Source of the DNA: Candidatus Thorarchaeota archaeon
Lineage (GTDB): Archaea; Asgardarchaeota; Thorarchaeia; Thorarchaeales; Thorarchaeaceae
Length of the DNA stretch: 64,000 bases
NCBI GenBank assembly: GCA_008080745.1
Contig: SHMX01000008.1
Span: forward strand, 1 to 64,000
Direction of reading: 5' to 3'
Shown: in pieces, positions 1 through 8,031 of the stretch
How the letters are laid out: every line of letters begins with the position of its first letter
Position numbering within the stretch: position 1 is the stretch's first letter
Translations under genes and position numbers: made by a program
Notes under the pieces: generated by a model
Told to the model about the DNA's origin: nothing
Seen by the model: only the letters and a program-made list of their open reading frames with translations
Databases searched by the model: none

Positions 1-62
1 ATTTCTCCTTTACAACAAAGTCAGATGATGGGTATTATCGGTATGAGGATTCGGACATCGAA

Positions 63-500
63 TTACCACTCGTATTCATTTTCCTCTGTTGCATAGACGA
101 ATTCGGTATTTCCATCTGCATCAAAGTCATAACCAACAAGGGTGTTAGGGTCAACTATTCCTACAGGAACACTCATACTTCTTGTAGTTCCCTGATTATG
201 GTCAATGAAAGCTAGTAGATTGGTGTCAGAATTTAGATATGCTATTCCACTGCTATTATCGATACTCCCTGCTTTGCAATAGTAGGAACCTGGCAGTGTG
301 ATGTGGACAAGATTTTCAGAGGCGGGTATAAATGACTCAGGAAGAGCAATATTACTTTCATCTACATTTGCGGTAACAGTACTTGTCTGAGGTAGGAGAA
401 AGAATAGAAATAGGCCAAAGATGAATAGTTTTACCAAATTAGAATTTTTCTGGTTCTTTATAATTATGGATGTGTTTCTTCTTGCTTGATAGTTTGGCAT
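63..500 (-). CDS. Putative secreted or membrane-anchored protein, function unknown
   Basis: The protein is about 145 residues from the ATG chosen here. The frame also stays open upstream to a GTG at 566, and no clear ribosome site separates the two. A basic N-terminus leads into one strongly hydrophobic stretch (KLFIFGLFLFFLLPQ) followed by Ser/Thr and Ala, as expected of a signal peptide or single membrane anchor. The C-terminal part carries DFDADGNTEFVYA, which resembles a calcium-binding DxDxDG loop of FG-GAP/dockerin-like repeats. The chain stops ten residues after that motif, so only one repeat is present. It may be a truncated remnant of a longer repeat protein. No family can be assigned; it is likely exported. 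Confidence 0.5.
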   Translation of the reverse strand: MPNYQARRNTSIIIKNQKNSNLVKLFIFGLFLFFLLPQTSTVTANVDESNIALPESFIPASENLVHITLPGSYYCKAGSIDNSSGIAYLNSDTNLLAFIDHNQGTTRSMSVPVGIVDPNTLVGYDFDADGNTEFVYATEENEYEW

Positions 501-655
501 GCAGAGTTCATTCCACTTATTGCTCAACCAATTGGTGGTTGGCTGTTCCTCGCGGAAACTCACCACTTTTATGATTTATCCAAATGACATCAACTTTTTT
601 CTATGGAATTATTGTACCTCCTCTCTTGTAATCGAGTACTTCTTCTTGGCAGGTT

Positions 656-892
656 TCAGAAGAAATTAGTCATGACGAATATTACCACTATAAAGACTAT
701 GCAAATAATGCCACAACCTTTAGCACCTTCTGTTACTGCGCTTCCTCTCTTTTCTTCAGGAATTTCTTTGTGTTCGTCATATGCTTGAGCCATCTCACAG
801 CCAACCATACATATCCCTATCACAATGACAATTCCCGCGAGAATCAGTGCAAAAATAAATCCGACTCCTTCGAGAAAATCACCAATTTGCAT
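656..892 (-). CDS. Small two-helix membrane protein, unknown function
   Basis: This is a 78-residue protein with two hydrophobic segments, near residues 10-32 (FIFALILAGIVIVIGICMVG) and 60-78 (GIICIVFIVVIFVMTNFF). They are separated by a charged loop containing EIPEEKRGSAV. The start was placed at the ATG at 892 because AGGAGG lies about 6 bases upstream; twelve further residues of open frame precede it. It ends directly after the second helix. It is probably a small integral membrane protein. No recognisable family motif and no obvious partner gene. Confidence 0.6.
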   Translation of the reverse strand: MQIGDFLEGVGFIFALILAGIVIVIGICMVGCEMAQAYDEHKEIPEEKRGSAVTEGAKGCGIICIVFIVVIFVMTNFF

Positions 893-1079
893 TTTTGTTC
901 CTCCTAAAAGATGCGAACCATTTATCATTATGGTTTCTATACTTATTAAAAATTTGTTTTTCTTTTTTTATAATTAATTTTTTAGAGATAGTTGCATAGA
1001 CAAACAGAATCGGAGAGAAATTTAGTTGTCTTTTCAATTTGAAAAAAAACTTAATAATCAAATTTTCTAGACCCGAATT

Positions 1080-1823
1080 ATGTCAGTAACCAAGTCTAAG
1101 CTGTCCTATGCTTTAGTGGTATTTACTTGGTTATTCTTTCTTCTTGGTGCTGCACTTGTTTTTATTCTAATCCTATCTATTCTGTTTATTTCGAATACGA
1201 CCTCCACATTTCTAGGTGGACTACAGGTGATACAACAAGCACCATATCTATTGATATACGTTGAAATAGCGTCCGCTGGACTTTTCCCATTGGTCTATTC
1301 TCTATATAAGAAAGAACCACCTAGAGTGTATGGCATACAGAAGAAGAACTCAGTCCTATCAATAATCATATCCATCAGTTTATTGATGATCCTAGATGTT
1401 GTAGAATCGTTAGTGACAGGAAATCCAATATTCTCTATGGGTGAGAGTTATAATCTTCCTCTTGGATTCGGTGTATTTTATGCTGCTTTAGGGCTTTTTG
1501 CTTATGGTCCCCTTGAGGTATTCTTCATATTTTGGTTAATCGTAAAGACTGATGATTTATTCAAGAAGAAAATATTATTCCGAATCGATTTGGATGCAAA
1601 TAAGTCAATATTCATCACCAAAGGTACTCTCATTTCCTGTATCCTCTTCGGATTGATACATGTGATAACTACCCAATATTTTCCTTCATTCTTCCTGATT
1701 ATGCTTGTATTTCTTCTATTAGGTATCATTTTTACCAACTTAGAGAATTCGATTGGGCCCATGCTTGCGTGGAGTATCTATAATAATCAAGTTCTATCTG
1801 TAGTTACAAGTTGTCTTTTCTAA
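1080..1823 (+). CDS. CPBP-family intramembrane protease-like protein, probably degenerate
   Basis: This 247-residue polytopic membrane protein has roughly 7-8 hydrophobic segments. The C-terminal half resembles the CPBP (Abi) glutamic-type intramembrane protease family: a motif-1-like PLEVFF, a motif-2-like FGLIHV matching FxxxH, and a final helix AWSIYNN where the family usually has HxxxN. Motif 1 normally has two adjacent glutamates and an arginine. Here only one glutamate is seen, and the motif-3 histidine appears to be tryptophan. Catalysis is therefore doubtful (inference). The ATG follows an AT-rich stretch without a Shine-Dalgarno site, suggesting a leaderless transcript. Confidence 0.6.
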   Translation: MSVTKSKLSYALVVFTWLFFLLGAALVFILILSILFISNTTSTFLGGLQVIQQAPYLLIYVEIASAGLFPLVYSLYKKEPPRVYGIQKKNSVLSIIISISLLMILDVVESLVTGNPIFSMGESYNLPLGFGVFYAALGLFAYGPLEVFFIFWLIVKTDDLFKKKILFRIDLDANKSIFITKGTLISCILFGLIHVITTQYFPSFFLIMLVFLLLGIIFTNLENSIGPMLAWSIYNNQVLSVVTSCLF

Positions 1824-1923
1824 AATAGTATCCTCTCATCTGATATCCATATCCTACTCCCAAACATTGAAGTTAGACCAAGTTTGGAAATGGATTATAA
1901 TCGGATATTTAATGGTGCTAATA

Positions 1924-3285
1924 ATGGCTGATCGAATTGCCGTAATCGGATGTGGTGCTGCTGGGGCTACTGCAGCAATGCAGGCACGCAAATTTAACAG
2001 AAAGGCAGAGATAACCCTCTTCAACACTGAACCATATTCTCAGTACTCTCGTTGTGGTCTTCCCTATACGATTTCTGGAAAGGTCGAAGATTTCCAAGAC
2101 CTGATCCTTACAAGTGAAGATAATTGGTCAATGATGAAGATAGACGCAAAGTTGGAAACAACAGTTACTGAGATTGATCATGCATCAAAGAAGTTGAAGT
2201 ATTCTGGTTCTGAAGGAGATGGAGAGTTAGAATATGACGCTCTTATTTTTGCAACTGGTGCAGAGAATGCAGACCCACCTATCAAGGGTCTAGATAAAAA
2301 ACGTGTCTATGGGCTAAGAACAATTGATGATGCAAAATCTTTAGCTGCTGAGGTCGATAAAGCAAAGAAAGTGGTTGTCATCGGGGGTGGATTAGTGGGT
2401 GTAGAAACCGCTGAGGCATTTCATGAGTGTGGTGCTGATGTCACAATAGTTGAGTTTCTACCGCATATTCTTCTGGCTATGCTGGATCCTGACATGGCAA
2501 AGATTGTTGAGGCGCACTGTGAAGAACACGGTCTCAAACTGTTACTCAACACAGCCGCACAAGAGATTACAGGCTCCGATGAAGTCAAAGGTGTTGTCGT
2601 AAAAAATCGAGAGTCCGAGGAGGAATCCGAGATACACGCTGACATAGTTGTAGTTGCAACTGGAGTACGACCGATTACAGACCTGGCTGAATCAATTGGA
2701 TGTGAAATTGGACCTTCCCGGGGAATCGTAACCGACGATAAAATGCTGACGAACATTGAGGATGTATATGCTTGTGGAGACTGTGCTGAAGGTTCTGAAT
2801 TCATCACTAATAATCCCATGACTGGTGGTCTTGGTACCATTGCTGTCCGTCAGGCTCGTGTTGCAGGGATAAATGCTGCTGGTGGTAATGAGACATTTCC
2901 TGGTATTGTTGGTGCAAAAGTAACTAAACTATTTGGAATGGAAATAGCAAGTACAGGTCTGACAGCAGATCTGGCTAAGCGATTCGAAGTACCTATGACA
3001 GTGGGCTCAATAAAGGGCTTAACCAAGCCTCCCTATTACAAAGGTGGCAAGGAGATTAAAGTCAAGACCTACTATCATAAAGAAACTGGAAAACTAGTTG
3101 GGGGTCAAATGGTTTCACTTGAGGATGCAGCAATGCGGATTAATGTCATAACTTTAGGTATTCAACACAATATCGATGCGGCGGAGCTATTCGATTTTGA
3201 GAACTGTTATGCTCCCGCGATTTGTGATACTTGGGATCCAATAGTTTCTTCAGCTCTTGCGGCACGGAGAAGACTCAAGATTTAG
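1924..3285 (+). CDS. CoA-disulfide reductase / NADH oxidase-type flavoprotein
   Basis: This 453-residue protein belongs to the FAD-dependent pyridine nucleotide-disulfide oxidoreductases of the CoA-disulfide reductase, NADH oxidase and polysulfide reductase group. An N-terminal dinucleotide fold (IGCGAAG) binds FAD. SRCGLPY carries the single redox-active cysteine near residue 43. A second fold with VVIGGGLVGVE binds NAD(P)H, and DVYACGDCAE closes the FAD site. The C-terminal dimerisation domain is complete. The ATG giving MADRIAVIG was chosen because the 19 residues upstream are not family-like. It probably reduces CoA disulfide, polysulfide or oxygen in the cytoplasm; the exact substrate cannot be told. 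A terminator hairpin follows. Confidence 0.88.
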   Translation: MADRIAVIGCGAAGATAAMQARKFNRKAEITLFNTEPYSQYSRCGLPYTISGKVEDFQDLILTSEDNWSMMKIDAKLETTVTEIDHASKKLKYSGSEGDGELEYDALIFATGAENADPPIKGLDKKRVYGLRTIDDAKSLAAEVDKAKKVVVIGGGLVGVETAEAFHECGADVTIVEFLPHILLAMLDPDMAKIVEAHCEEHGLKLLLNTAAQEITGSDEVKGVVVKNRESEEESEIHADIVVVATGVRPITDLAESIGCEIGPSRGIVTDDKMLTNIEDVYACGDCAEGSEFITNNPMTGGLGTIAVRQARVAGINAAGGNETFPGIVGAKVTKLFGMEIASTGLTADLAKRFEVPMTVGSIKGLTKPPYYKGGKEIKVKTYYHKETGKLVGGQMVSLEDAAMRINVITLGIQHNIDAAELFDFENCYAPAICDTWDPIVSSALAARRRLKI

Positions 3286-3294
3286 ATTTTATTT

Positions 3295-3312
3295 GGCTAG
3301 CTTTTGCTAGCC
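3295..3312. terminator. Hairpin between convergent genes
   Basis: A perfect 7-bp stem GGCTAGC/GCTAGCC with a TTTT loop lies between the flavoprotein gene (plus) and the macro-like gene (minus), 10 bases after the first stop. The sequence after it on the plus strand is T-rich (TCATTATTTTA). It could serve either direction. Confidence 0.6.
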
Positions 3313-3320
3313 TCATTATT

Positions 3321-3794
3321 TTATGGCAAAATAGGCCAATTATTTAGGGCAAATTCAAACGAGCTGACCTGAGTTGGAGTGCTTGCGATCAAATTTATAG
3401 TATGTATCGGTGATTGTTTTTTCCCATGTGCTAGTACCGCCTTTACTATTTCTTCAGCTATCTCCCAAGAAGGAATTCGTGCCACCTCAAGACCCATTGT
3501 AAATAATCCAATATCTTTGGCATCAACAGAAACTGCCTCAGCTAGAGCATTGTCCACAGCTTCAAAGATGCGTTTTCTTCGGTCCTCATCACTAAGAGCA
3601 ATAGGTGGCCAGTAAATACAGGTCTCTGCAAAGCTCTCCTCCTCAACGGTTATTGAACCTGCCTCTAGTGGAGTTCCTGGGGGTGCCATTCCTAACGAGA
3701 TATTACGGGTTTTTACAACTATATCCATATTTGAGTCATCAACGGGTCCAAGCTGTAATCTGACCGTGATATCTGAAATATCCCACTCTTTCAT
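3321..3794 (-). CDS. Degenerate macro-domain-like protein
   Basis: This 157-residue protein lies 4 bases downstream of the macro-domain gene on the same strand, so the two are probably co-transcribed. Its C-terminal half parallels that neighbour: FTMGLEVARIPSWEIAEEIV aligns with the neighbour's IGSGVGGLTHKQSAEAII, and both end in a hydrophobic strand then SSF.EAL. The ADP-ribose-binding NAAN segment of the canonical macro domain is missing, and the glycine-rich loop is eroded. It is likely a diverged paralogue that no longer binds or hydrolyses ADP-ribose. The start was taken at the ATG after the neighbour's stop; an upstream overlapping start at 3860 is possible. Confidence 0.6.
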   Translation of the reverse strand: MKEWDISDITVRLQLGPVDDSNMDIVVKTRNISLGMAPPGTPLEAGSITVEEESFAETCIYWPPIALSDEDRRKRIFEAVDNALAEAVSVDAKDIGLFTMGLEVARIPSWEIAEEIVKAVLAHGKKQSPIHTINLIASTPTQVSSFEFALNNWPILP

Positions 3795-3798
3795 TGTG

Positions 3799-4329
3799 TC
3801 ACACCAGACTCTGTAACGCTTCAGCGAAACTACTCGTGGCTTTTTCTCCGTATCCCACAAGTATCACTCTTTTTATAGAGGACGATTGCTCCGCATATTC
3901 AATAATTGCCTTGATTATTGCCTCTGCAGATTGCTTATGAGTAAGACCTCCTACTCCTGAGCCAATTGCTGGAAATGCTATTGATTCTAATCTCTTGTCA
4001 GATGCTAATTCTAACGCTCTAACCGCAGAAGAATTCACATACTCCGTTTGAGCAGATTCACCAGGTGGCATACCCGCACAATGAATGACATATCTTGCTG
4101 GAAGTCTTCCCGCAGTGGTTATGACAGCTTGACCTGGAATAATGGGTCCTTTTGCCATAGCCTCTGCCTCAATCTCTGTTCCTCCTTTACTCTTGATTGC
4201 ACCAGCAACACCGGACCCCATCCACAGAGCGGAATTTGCAGCATTAACAATAGCATCCACATCAAATACTGTGATATCTCCCTGCTGTATTTCTATTACG
4301 ATTTCACCAATTTTTTTCTCTAATCCCAA
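3799..4329 (-). CDS. Macro-domain protein (ADP-ribose-binding or hydrolase)
   Basis: This 176-residue protein consists of one macro domain. IVNAANSALWMGSGVAGAI contains the conserved asparagines and the glycine loop that bind ADP-ribose. YVIHCAG and FPAIGSGVGG form the remaining binding loops. Family members hydrolyse O-acetyl-ADP-ribose or remove ADP-ribose from proteins or nucleic acids, or simply bind ADP-ribose. The length matches the archaeal Af1521-type single-domain form. It is divergent from the Nudix gene starting at 4374, another enzyme class that acts on nucleotide diphosphate derivatives. A short shared promoter region separates them. Confidence 0.9.
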   Translation of the reverse strand: MGLEKKIGEIVIEIQQGDITVFDVDAIVNAANSALWMGSGVAGAIKSKGGTEIEAEAMAKGPIIPGQAVITTAGRLPARYVIHCAGMPPGESAQTEYVNSSAVRALELASDKRLESIAFPAIGSGVGGLTHKQSAEAIIKAIIEYAEQSSSIKRVILVGYGEKATSSFAEALQSLV

Positions 4330-4373
4330 GCTTATTCCTCTCTAATTCATTATGTGCACGAATACGTAAAAGA

Positions 4374-4994
4374 TTGTCGTGCCACAATTCTTATCGGGTT
4401 TTGGACTTTTCCTGTTACGGGCGATTTACTCTGTATGGTCTGGATCCTGTAGATTATGAAAATATGGTTGAGAGATATGGAACACCCTATAAGTTAGAAT
4501 TTGCAGCTGATTTTCTAGATTTTGAATGTGCACTCGTTCAACGCAGTGCAGCAAAAGGACGTAATCATGATATCACCTGTTTCATAAGAAAAGGGGATGA
4601 ATTCATCGTTATTCAGAAACATGACTATGCTGGAACTGGTATCTATCGTGCTCCTTCAGGAGGTGCGTATCCTGGTGAGACAATAGAAGAAGCAGCAAAG
4701 CGTGAGATGTATGAAGAAACTGGAACTGAGATAGAACTCGTAGAATTTGTTCTAGATCTTAAACTAGTTGTACGGTGCTCAACGGGCTCTATCCCTTGGC
4801 AATCCCTTGTATTCTTAGCTGATTATATTGAAGGAGAACTCAATCCTATTGATACATATGAAATCGCAGATGTACAAACCATGACTCAGGAACAACTTCT
4901 CAGCGAGGTTAATAGCCTAATGAATTCTTCAGGATGGGGCGGCTTCAAATATCGTTCATTTCTAACGAAGGCCTTCTTTGAGAGATATAAGTAA
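4374..4994 (+). CDS. Nudix hydrolase
   Basis: This protein is about 206 residues. The Nudix box is complete: GGAYPGE followed by seven residues, then REMYEETGTEI, matching GX5EX7REUXEEXGU. It coordinates Mg2+ for hydrolysis of a nucleoside diphosphate linked to another moiety. About 75 residues precede the Nudix fold, including a YGLDPVDYENMVERYG segment whose role is not recognised. The start is uncertain: the TTG at 4374 is the longest choice and an ATG at 4464 would trim 30 residues. The divergent macro-domain gene suggests a shared ADP-ribose or nucleotide-sugar theme (inference). The substrate cannot be read from the sequence. Confidence 0.85.
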   Translation: MSCHNSYRVLDFSCYGRFTLYGLDPVDYENMVERYGTPYKLEFAADFLDFECALVQRSAAKGRNHDITCFIRKGDEFIVIQKHDYAGTGIYRAPSGGAYPGETIEEAAKREMYEETGTEIELVEFVLDLKLVVRCSTGSIPWQSLVFLADYIEGELNPIDTYEIADVQTMTQEQLLSEVNSLMNSSGWGGFKYRSFLTKAFFERYK

Positions 4995-5269
4995 GTACTA
5001 CGCCAACTAGCTTCCATATAATGAGTGAATAACACTAGCTCTCATATGGTGCTTTTGTGCTCCATTCGTAACGAGTGGCGGCAACAAGTCAGCAACACTT
5101 GTTTTGTCAATCCCCGAAAATGTCTCAACAATCCCCCCTCCCATAACACTGCTGACGGCCCCACTCCTATTCCTCTAAGTATTCATTTCATACTTTTGCT
5201 CAATATACCATAAATTGAAACATTGATTTTCATGTTTTACTTAAGGAGAAACAGTTTAACTATCAACAA
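4995..5269. other. Intergenic region without recognised feature
   Basis: About 275 bases between the Nudix gene and the rubrerythrin terminator. It has a C-rich patch around 5116-5165, no convincing coding frame and no tRNA-like motif. I see nothing else here. Confidence 0.4.
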
Positions 5270-5305
5270 TTGAAAAAATGAATACCTTGACCATCGTGGT
5301 CAAGG
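5270..5305 (-). terminator. Rubrerythrin terminator
   Basis: On the minus strand a perfect 9-bp stem CCTTGACCA/TGGTCAAGG with a 3-base loop (5285-5305) is followed by TATTCATTTTTTCAA. It begins about 10 bases after the rubrerythrin stop. Confidence 0.75.
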
Positions 5306-5315
5306 CTAAGGGAAA

Positions 5316-5915
5316 TTAAAAGTTACCAAAATGCATCTTGAAATATGCCTTTGAATGATCGCAAGCAGGGCACTTCTCGGGAGCTGTAGTTCCCTCATGG
5401 ATGTAACCACAATTCTGGCATTCCCATTTGATTTTCTCGTTGCGTTTGAATACCGTACCATTTGCGATATTGTCTGCAAGTTTGAGGAATCTTTCTTCGT
5501 GCCAAGATTCCGCCTTTGAAATCATTCGCCAAGTATGTGCTATATCTGGGAAACCCTCTTTGTCCGCCACTTCAGCAAAGCCAGGATACATGTGTGAATA
5601 TTCGTGATTCTCTCCTGCTGCTGCAGCACGGAGATTTTCTTCTGTAGCTCCTAAGGGTCCTGTGGGAAATTCATATGCAACTTCTAGAGCTGGTGTTGCT
5701 CCTCCAGCTTTAAGGAATTTAAAGAATCTCTTTGCGTGTTCTTTCTCTTGATCTGCTGTTTCGAGAAACACTTTCTCAACTTGAACATACCCTTCCTTCT
5801 TTGCCTCTTTTGCATAGTAGGTATATCTATTCCTTGCTTGTGACTCGCCAGCAAATGAAATAAGGAGGTTCTTTTCAGTTTCAGTTCCTTTCAAATCCAA
5901 TGATTTTTCCTCCAT
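5316..5915 (-). CDS. rbr: Rubrerythrin
   Basis: This 199-residue protein has the classical two-domain layout. An N-terminal ferritin-like four-helix bundle (residues about 1-150) supplies the diiron ligands in FAGESQARNRYTYYA, ADQEKEHA and SWHEERF. A C-terminal rubredoxin-like Fe(SCys)4 domain carries CQNCGY and CPACDH. It reduces hydrogen peroxide to water using electrons passed through rubredoxin or related carriers, which fits the rubredoxin at 32.3 kb and the flavodiiron protein at 6.7 kb. The ATG start gives MEEKSLDL, and an inverted repeat lies just upstream of it. It appears monocistronic, with its own terminator. Confidence 0.95.
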   Translation of the reverse strand: MEEKSLDLKGTETEKNLLISFAGESQARNRYTYYAKEAKKEGYVQVEKVFLETADQEKEHAKRFFKFLKAGGATPALEVAYEFPTGPLGATEENLRAAAAGENHEYSHMYPGFAEVADKEGFPDIAHTWRMISKAESWHEERFLKLADNIANGTVFKRNEKIKWECQNCGYIHEGTTAPEKCPACDHSKAYFKMHFGNF

Positions 5916-5917
5916 TG

Positions 5918-5932
5918 CTCTACAACGTAGAG
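5918..5932. promoter_or_regulatory. Inverted repeat at the rubrerythrin start
   Basis: CTCTAC-AAC-GTAGAG lies 3 bases upstream of the rubrerythrin ATG. It could be an operator or an mRNA hairpin that controls initiation; the function is inferred only from its position. Confidence 0.35.
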
Positions 5933-6024
5933 AACAACTTGCTCCTGAACAGTTTTTTATCCTATTAAGCGTGTGTTTATAACAACGTTTGTTTTAATGA
6001 ATAGTTGATAACCATAAGGGATTA

Positions 6025-6046
6025 TATTATATGCTCACATATAATA
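6025..6046. promoter_or_regulatory. AT-rich palindrome covering a likely TATA box
   Basis: TATTATATG-CTCA-CATATAATA is a perfect 9-bp inverted repeat centred about 35 bases upstream of the 6072 gene. It contains TATA-like sequence on both strands, and may be the promoter, an operator, or both. Confidence 0.4.
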
Positions 6047-6071
6047 ATGAAAGTGTAGTAGGTATGGACTC

Positions 6072-6677
6072 TTGGACGAATCTCTTATAGGTATGATTAG
6101 ATACCTTGTATATCAGCAGTTTTGTTCAGATAGCGAAGATATTCTTTACAGTCGTGATAAGCGCATCAAGATAAAAATACCAGGAATTCGCGAAGTAGCT
6201 GAAACACTTGTCCGGACTTTTTCCGGTAACCTGACTCTATTAGAAACAAATCAATATTATGAGTATCTTGTTGAGATAGATAAGATATTACCGCTTGATA
6301 TTGAGAAGGAGTGGAAAGAATTCAAGCGTGTTACTGATGATTTAGGGGATGAACTAAATGGACCACTAGCTGTGAACTTTTTAGTAGCGCCAATCAGAAG
6401 TCGAATGCAACAACATGAATTTGAGGCATATATGTCAGAAGCGGTGATCAAAGCTAGTGAACAGATTTCAACTCCCCACCCTCAGCTTACTGCAAGAGAT
6501 CGACTCTCTCAATTATATCAGCTCAATGATTCAACAGTTTCAATTCTCTATAACTTAGCTTTCGCCAGACTTCTTGCATCAATTTTTGACTATCATGAAA
6601 TTTATGAACTCATTGATGATATCCTCTCTGCAAAGATGGATATCCTTGTGGAAAAAATAGTAAATGAATCAGAATGA
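6072..6677 (+). CDS. Uncharacterised helical protein
   Basis: This protein is about 201 residues, predicted soluble and largely alpha-helical, with no membrane segment, cysteine motif or nucleotide-binding loop. Stretches such as PGIREVAETLVRTFSGNL and DYHEIYELIDDILSAKMDIL look amphipathic. The first possible start is a TTG at 6072; an ATG at 6093 (MIRYLVYQQF) is equally plausible. It lies alone between rubrerythrin (divergent) and the flavodiiron protein (convergent). I do not recognise a family. Confidence 0.6.
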   Translation: MDESLIGMIRYLVYQQFCSDSEDILYSRDKRIKIKIPGIREVAETLVRTFSGNLTLLETNQYYEYLVEIDKILPLDIEKEWKEFKRVTDDLGDELNGPLAVNFLVAPIRSRMQQHEFEAYMSEAVIKASEQISTPHPQLTARDRLSQLYQLNDSTVSILYNLAFARLLASIFDYHEIYELIDDILSAKMDILVEKIVNESE

Positions 6678-6718
6678 ATGAATCTTTTTTAGAAATCCAT
6701 CCATCCGATTCAGAGATA

Positions 6719-7906
6719 TTAATTCGGCAATTGTCCCATTATCACCTTTGCTAGTTTTTTAATCTGCATCTTGTCTTCATCAGTTGGTCTGGCTTTGACT
6801 TTCAGAACTGGCTCCATAACTTCATATCTGCTATCTTCTAACTGAGCTTTCAGCTTTCTGACTCCTCCACCACCCCAGCCATAGTTACCAAAGAGGAAAA
6901 TAGGTCTCTTAGGGAAACGTTTTCCACATACTTCATTTACAAAATTCCACACTCTTGGGAAAGGATGAGCATCATAAGTTGGAGTTCCTACTACCAATAC
7001 ACCTGCACGAACGGAATCCACAATCACTTGGCTCATCTCGGTGTAAGATAAGTTATGAATGCGCACTTCCAAACCAAGTTCTATCAATTCTTTCTTGAGG
7101 AGTAAGGCAACTCTCTGATTGAATCCATACATGGAACCGTACACAATTGTTACATGTTTATCGAGTTCGTCACTACTCCATTGATCATAGTGATTGATAA
7201 CCCACATTGGGTCCTTTCTATAGATTGGACCATGACTAGGAGCAATCATCTTGATTCCTATTCCCAACTCCTTAACTTTCTTGATTGCTCTTTGAACAAA
7301 TCTGAGATATGATGTGATAATAGCTGAGATGTATCTCCTGCTCTCTTTCTCAATCATTCTCATATCGATTTCATCATCAAAATGCTTTCCATTCAATGCA
7401 CCAAATGAACCGAACGCATCACAGGAAAATACAATTTCATCCTCTACTAGATAGGTAACCATGGTTTCGGGCCAATGGAGAAATGGAGCATGAACAAATT
7501 TGAGTGTCCTCTTACCAATTGACAGTTCTTCCAAATCTTCAACGGTCTTATCTTCCAAATCTACATCATAGAATGATTTCTGCATTGGGGCTGCTTTGGA
7601 TGTGTATATCATTGTCGCATTCTTTGCAATCTCTGCTATGTGCGGAAGGGCTCCGGTGTGGTCTGGCTCCATATGGTTGAGAACGATATAATCGATTTTT
7701 GCAGGGTCGATTATCTCCCGAATATTATCAAGCCATTCTTCAGCCCATGGTTCCTTCACTGTTTCTATCAGGGTGACTTTTTCATCAATAATGAGGTAAC
7801 TGTTGTAAGATACGCCATGAGGCAAAGCCCATAGGTTTTCAAATAATTTCGTATGGTGGTCATCGACTCCCACGTAGTAGACGCCATCTGCTATCTCTCT
7901 ATGCAT
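6719..7906 (-). CDS. fprA: Flavodiiron protein (F420H2 or NADH:O2 oxidoreductase type)
   Basis: This 395-residue protein has an N-terminal metallo-beta-lactamase domain with the diiron ligands in NHMEPDHTG (HxExDH), LHWPETM, FSCDAFG and PSHGPIY. A C-terminal flavodoxin domain starts near residue 250 (IVYGSMYGFNQRVA) and binds FMN. Family members reduce O2 to water, and sometimes NO to N2O, to protect anaerobes. In methanogens the electron donor is coenzyme F420H2, in bacteria rubredoxin. There is no fused rubredoxin domain, so a separate donor is needed. Its position near rubrerythrin is consistent with an oxygen-defence role. Confidence 0.93.
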   Translation of the reverse strand: MHREIADGVYYVGVDDHHTKLFENLWALPHGVSYNSYLIIDEKVTLIETVKEPWAEEWLDNIREIIDPAKIDYIVLNHMEPDHTGALPHIAEIAKNATMIYTSKAAPMQKSFYDVDLEDKTVEDLEELSIGKRTLKFVHAPFLHWPETMVTYLVEDEIVFSCDAFGSFGALNGKHFDDEIDMRMIEKESRRYISAIITSYLRFVQRAIKKVKELGIGIKMIAPSHGPIYRKDPMWVINHYDQWSSDELDKHVTIVYGSMYGFNQRVALLLKKELIELGLEVRIHNLSYTEMSQVIVDSVRAGVLVVGTPTYDAHPFPRVWNFVNEVCGKRFPKRPIFLFGNYGWGGGGVRKLKAQLEDSRYEVMEPVLKVKARPTDEDKMQIKKLAKVIMGQLPN

Positions 7907-7993
7907 AATTTCTTCCGTCCAAAGGCTATATCGTGTGATAGCCGCCGAATACCTACAATATAAGGTCTAGCTTTAGGCAGAGAAAAGTGGACT

Positions 7994-8020
7994 GGAAGAG
8001 AAAACACAGTATTCTCTTCC
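7994..8020 (-). terminator. Hairpin after the amidase gene
   Basis: A 9-bp stem GGAAGAGAA/TTCTCTTCC with a 9-base loop lies 12 bases downstream of the amidase stop and is followed on the minus strand by AGTCCACTTTTCTC. Confidence 0.55.
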
Positions 8021-8031
8021 AAGAAACACTC

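Noticed and set aside
5025-5213. A 62-residue coding frame
   Set aside because: No ribosome site, odd composition and no resemblance to any protein; regarded as chance.
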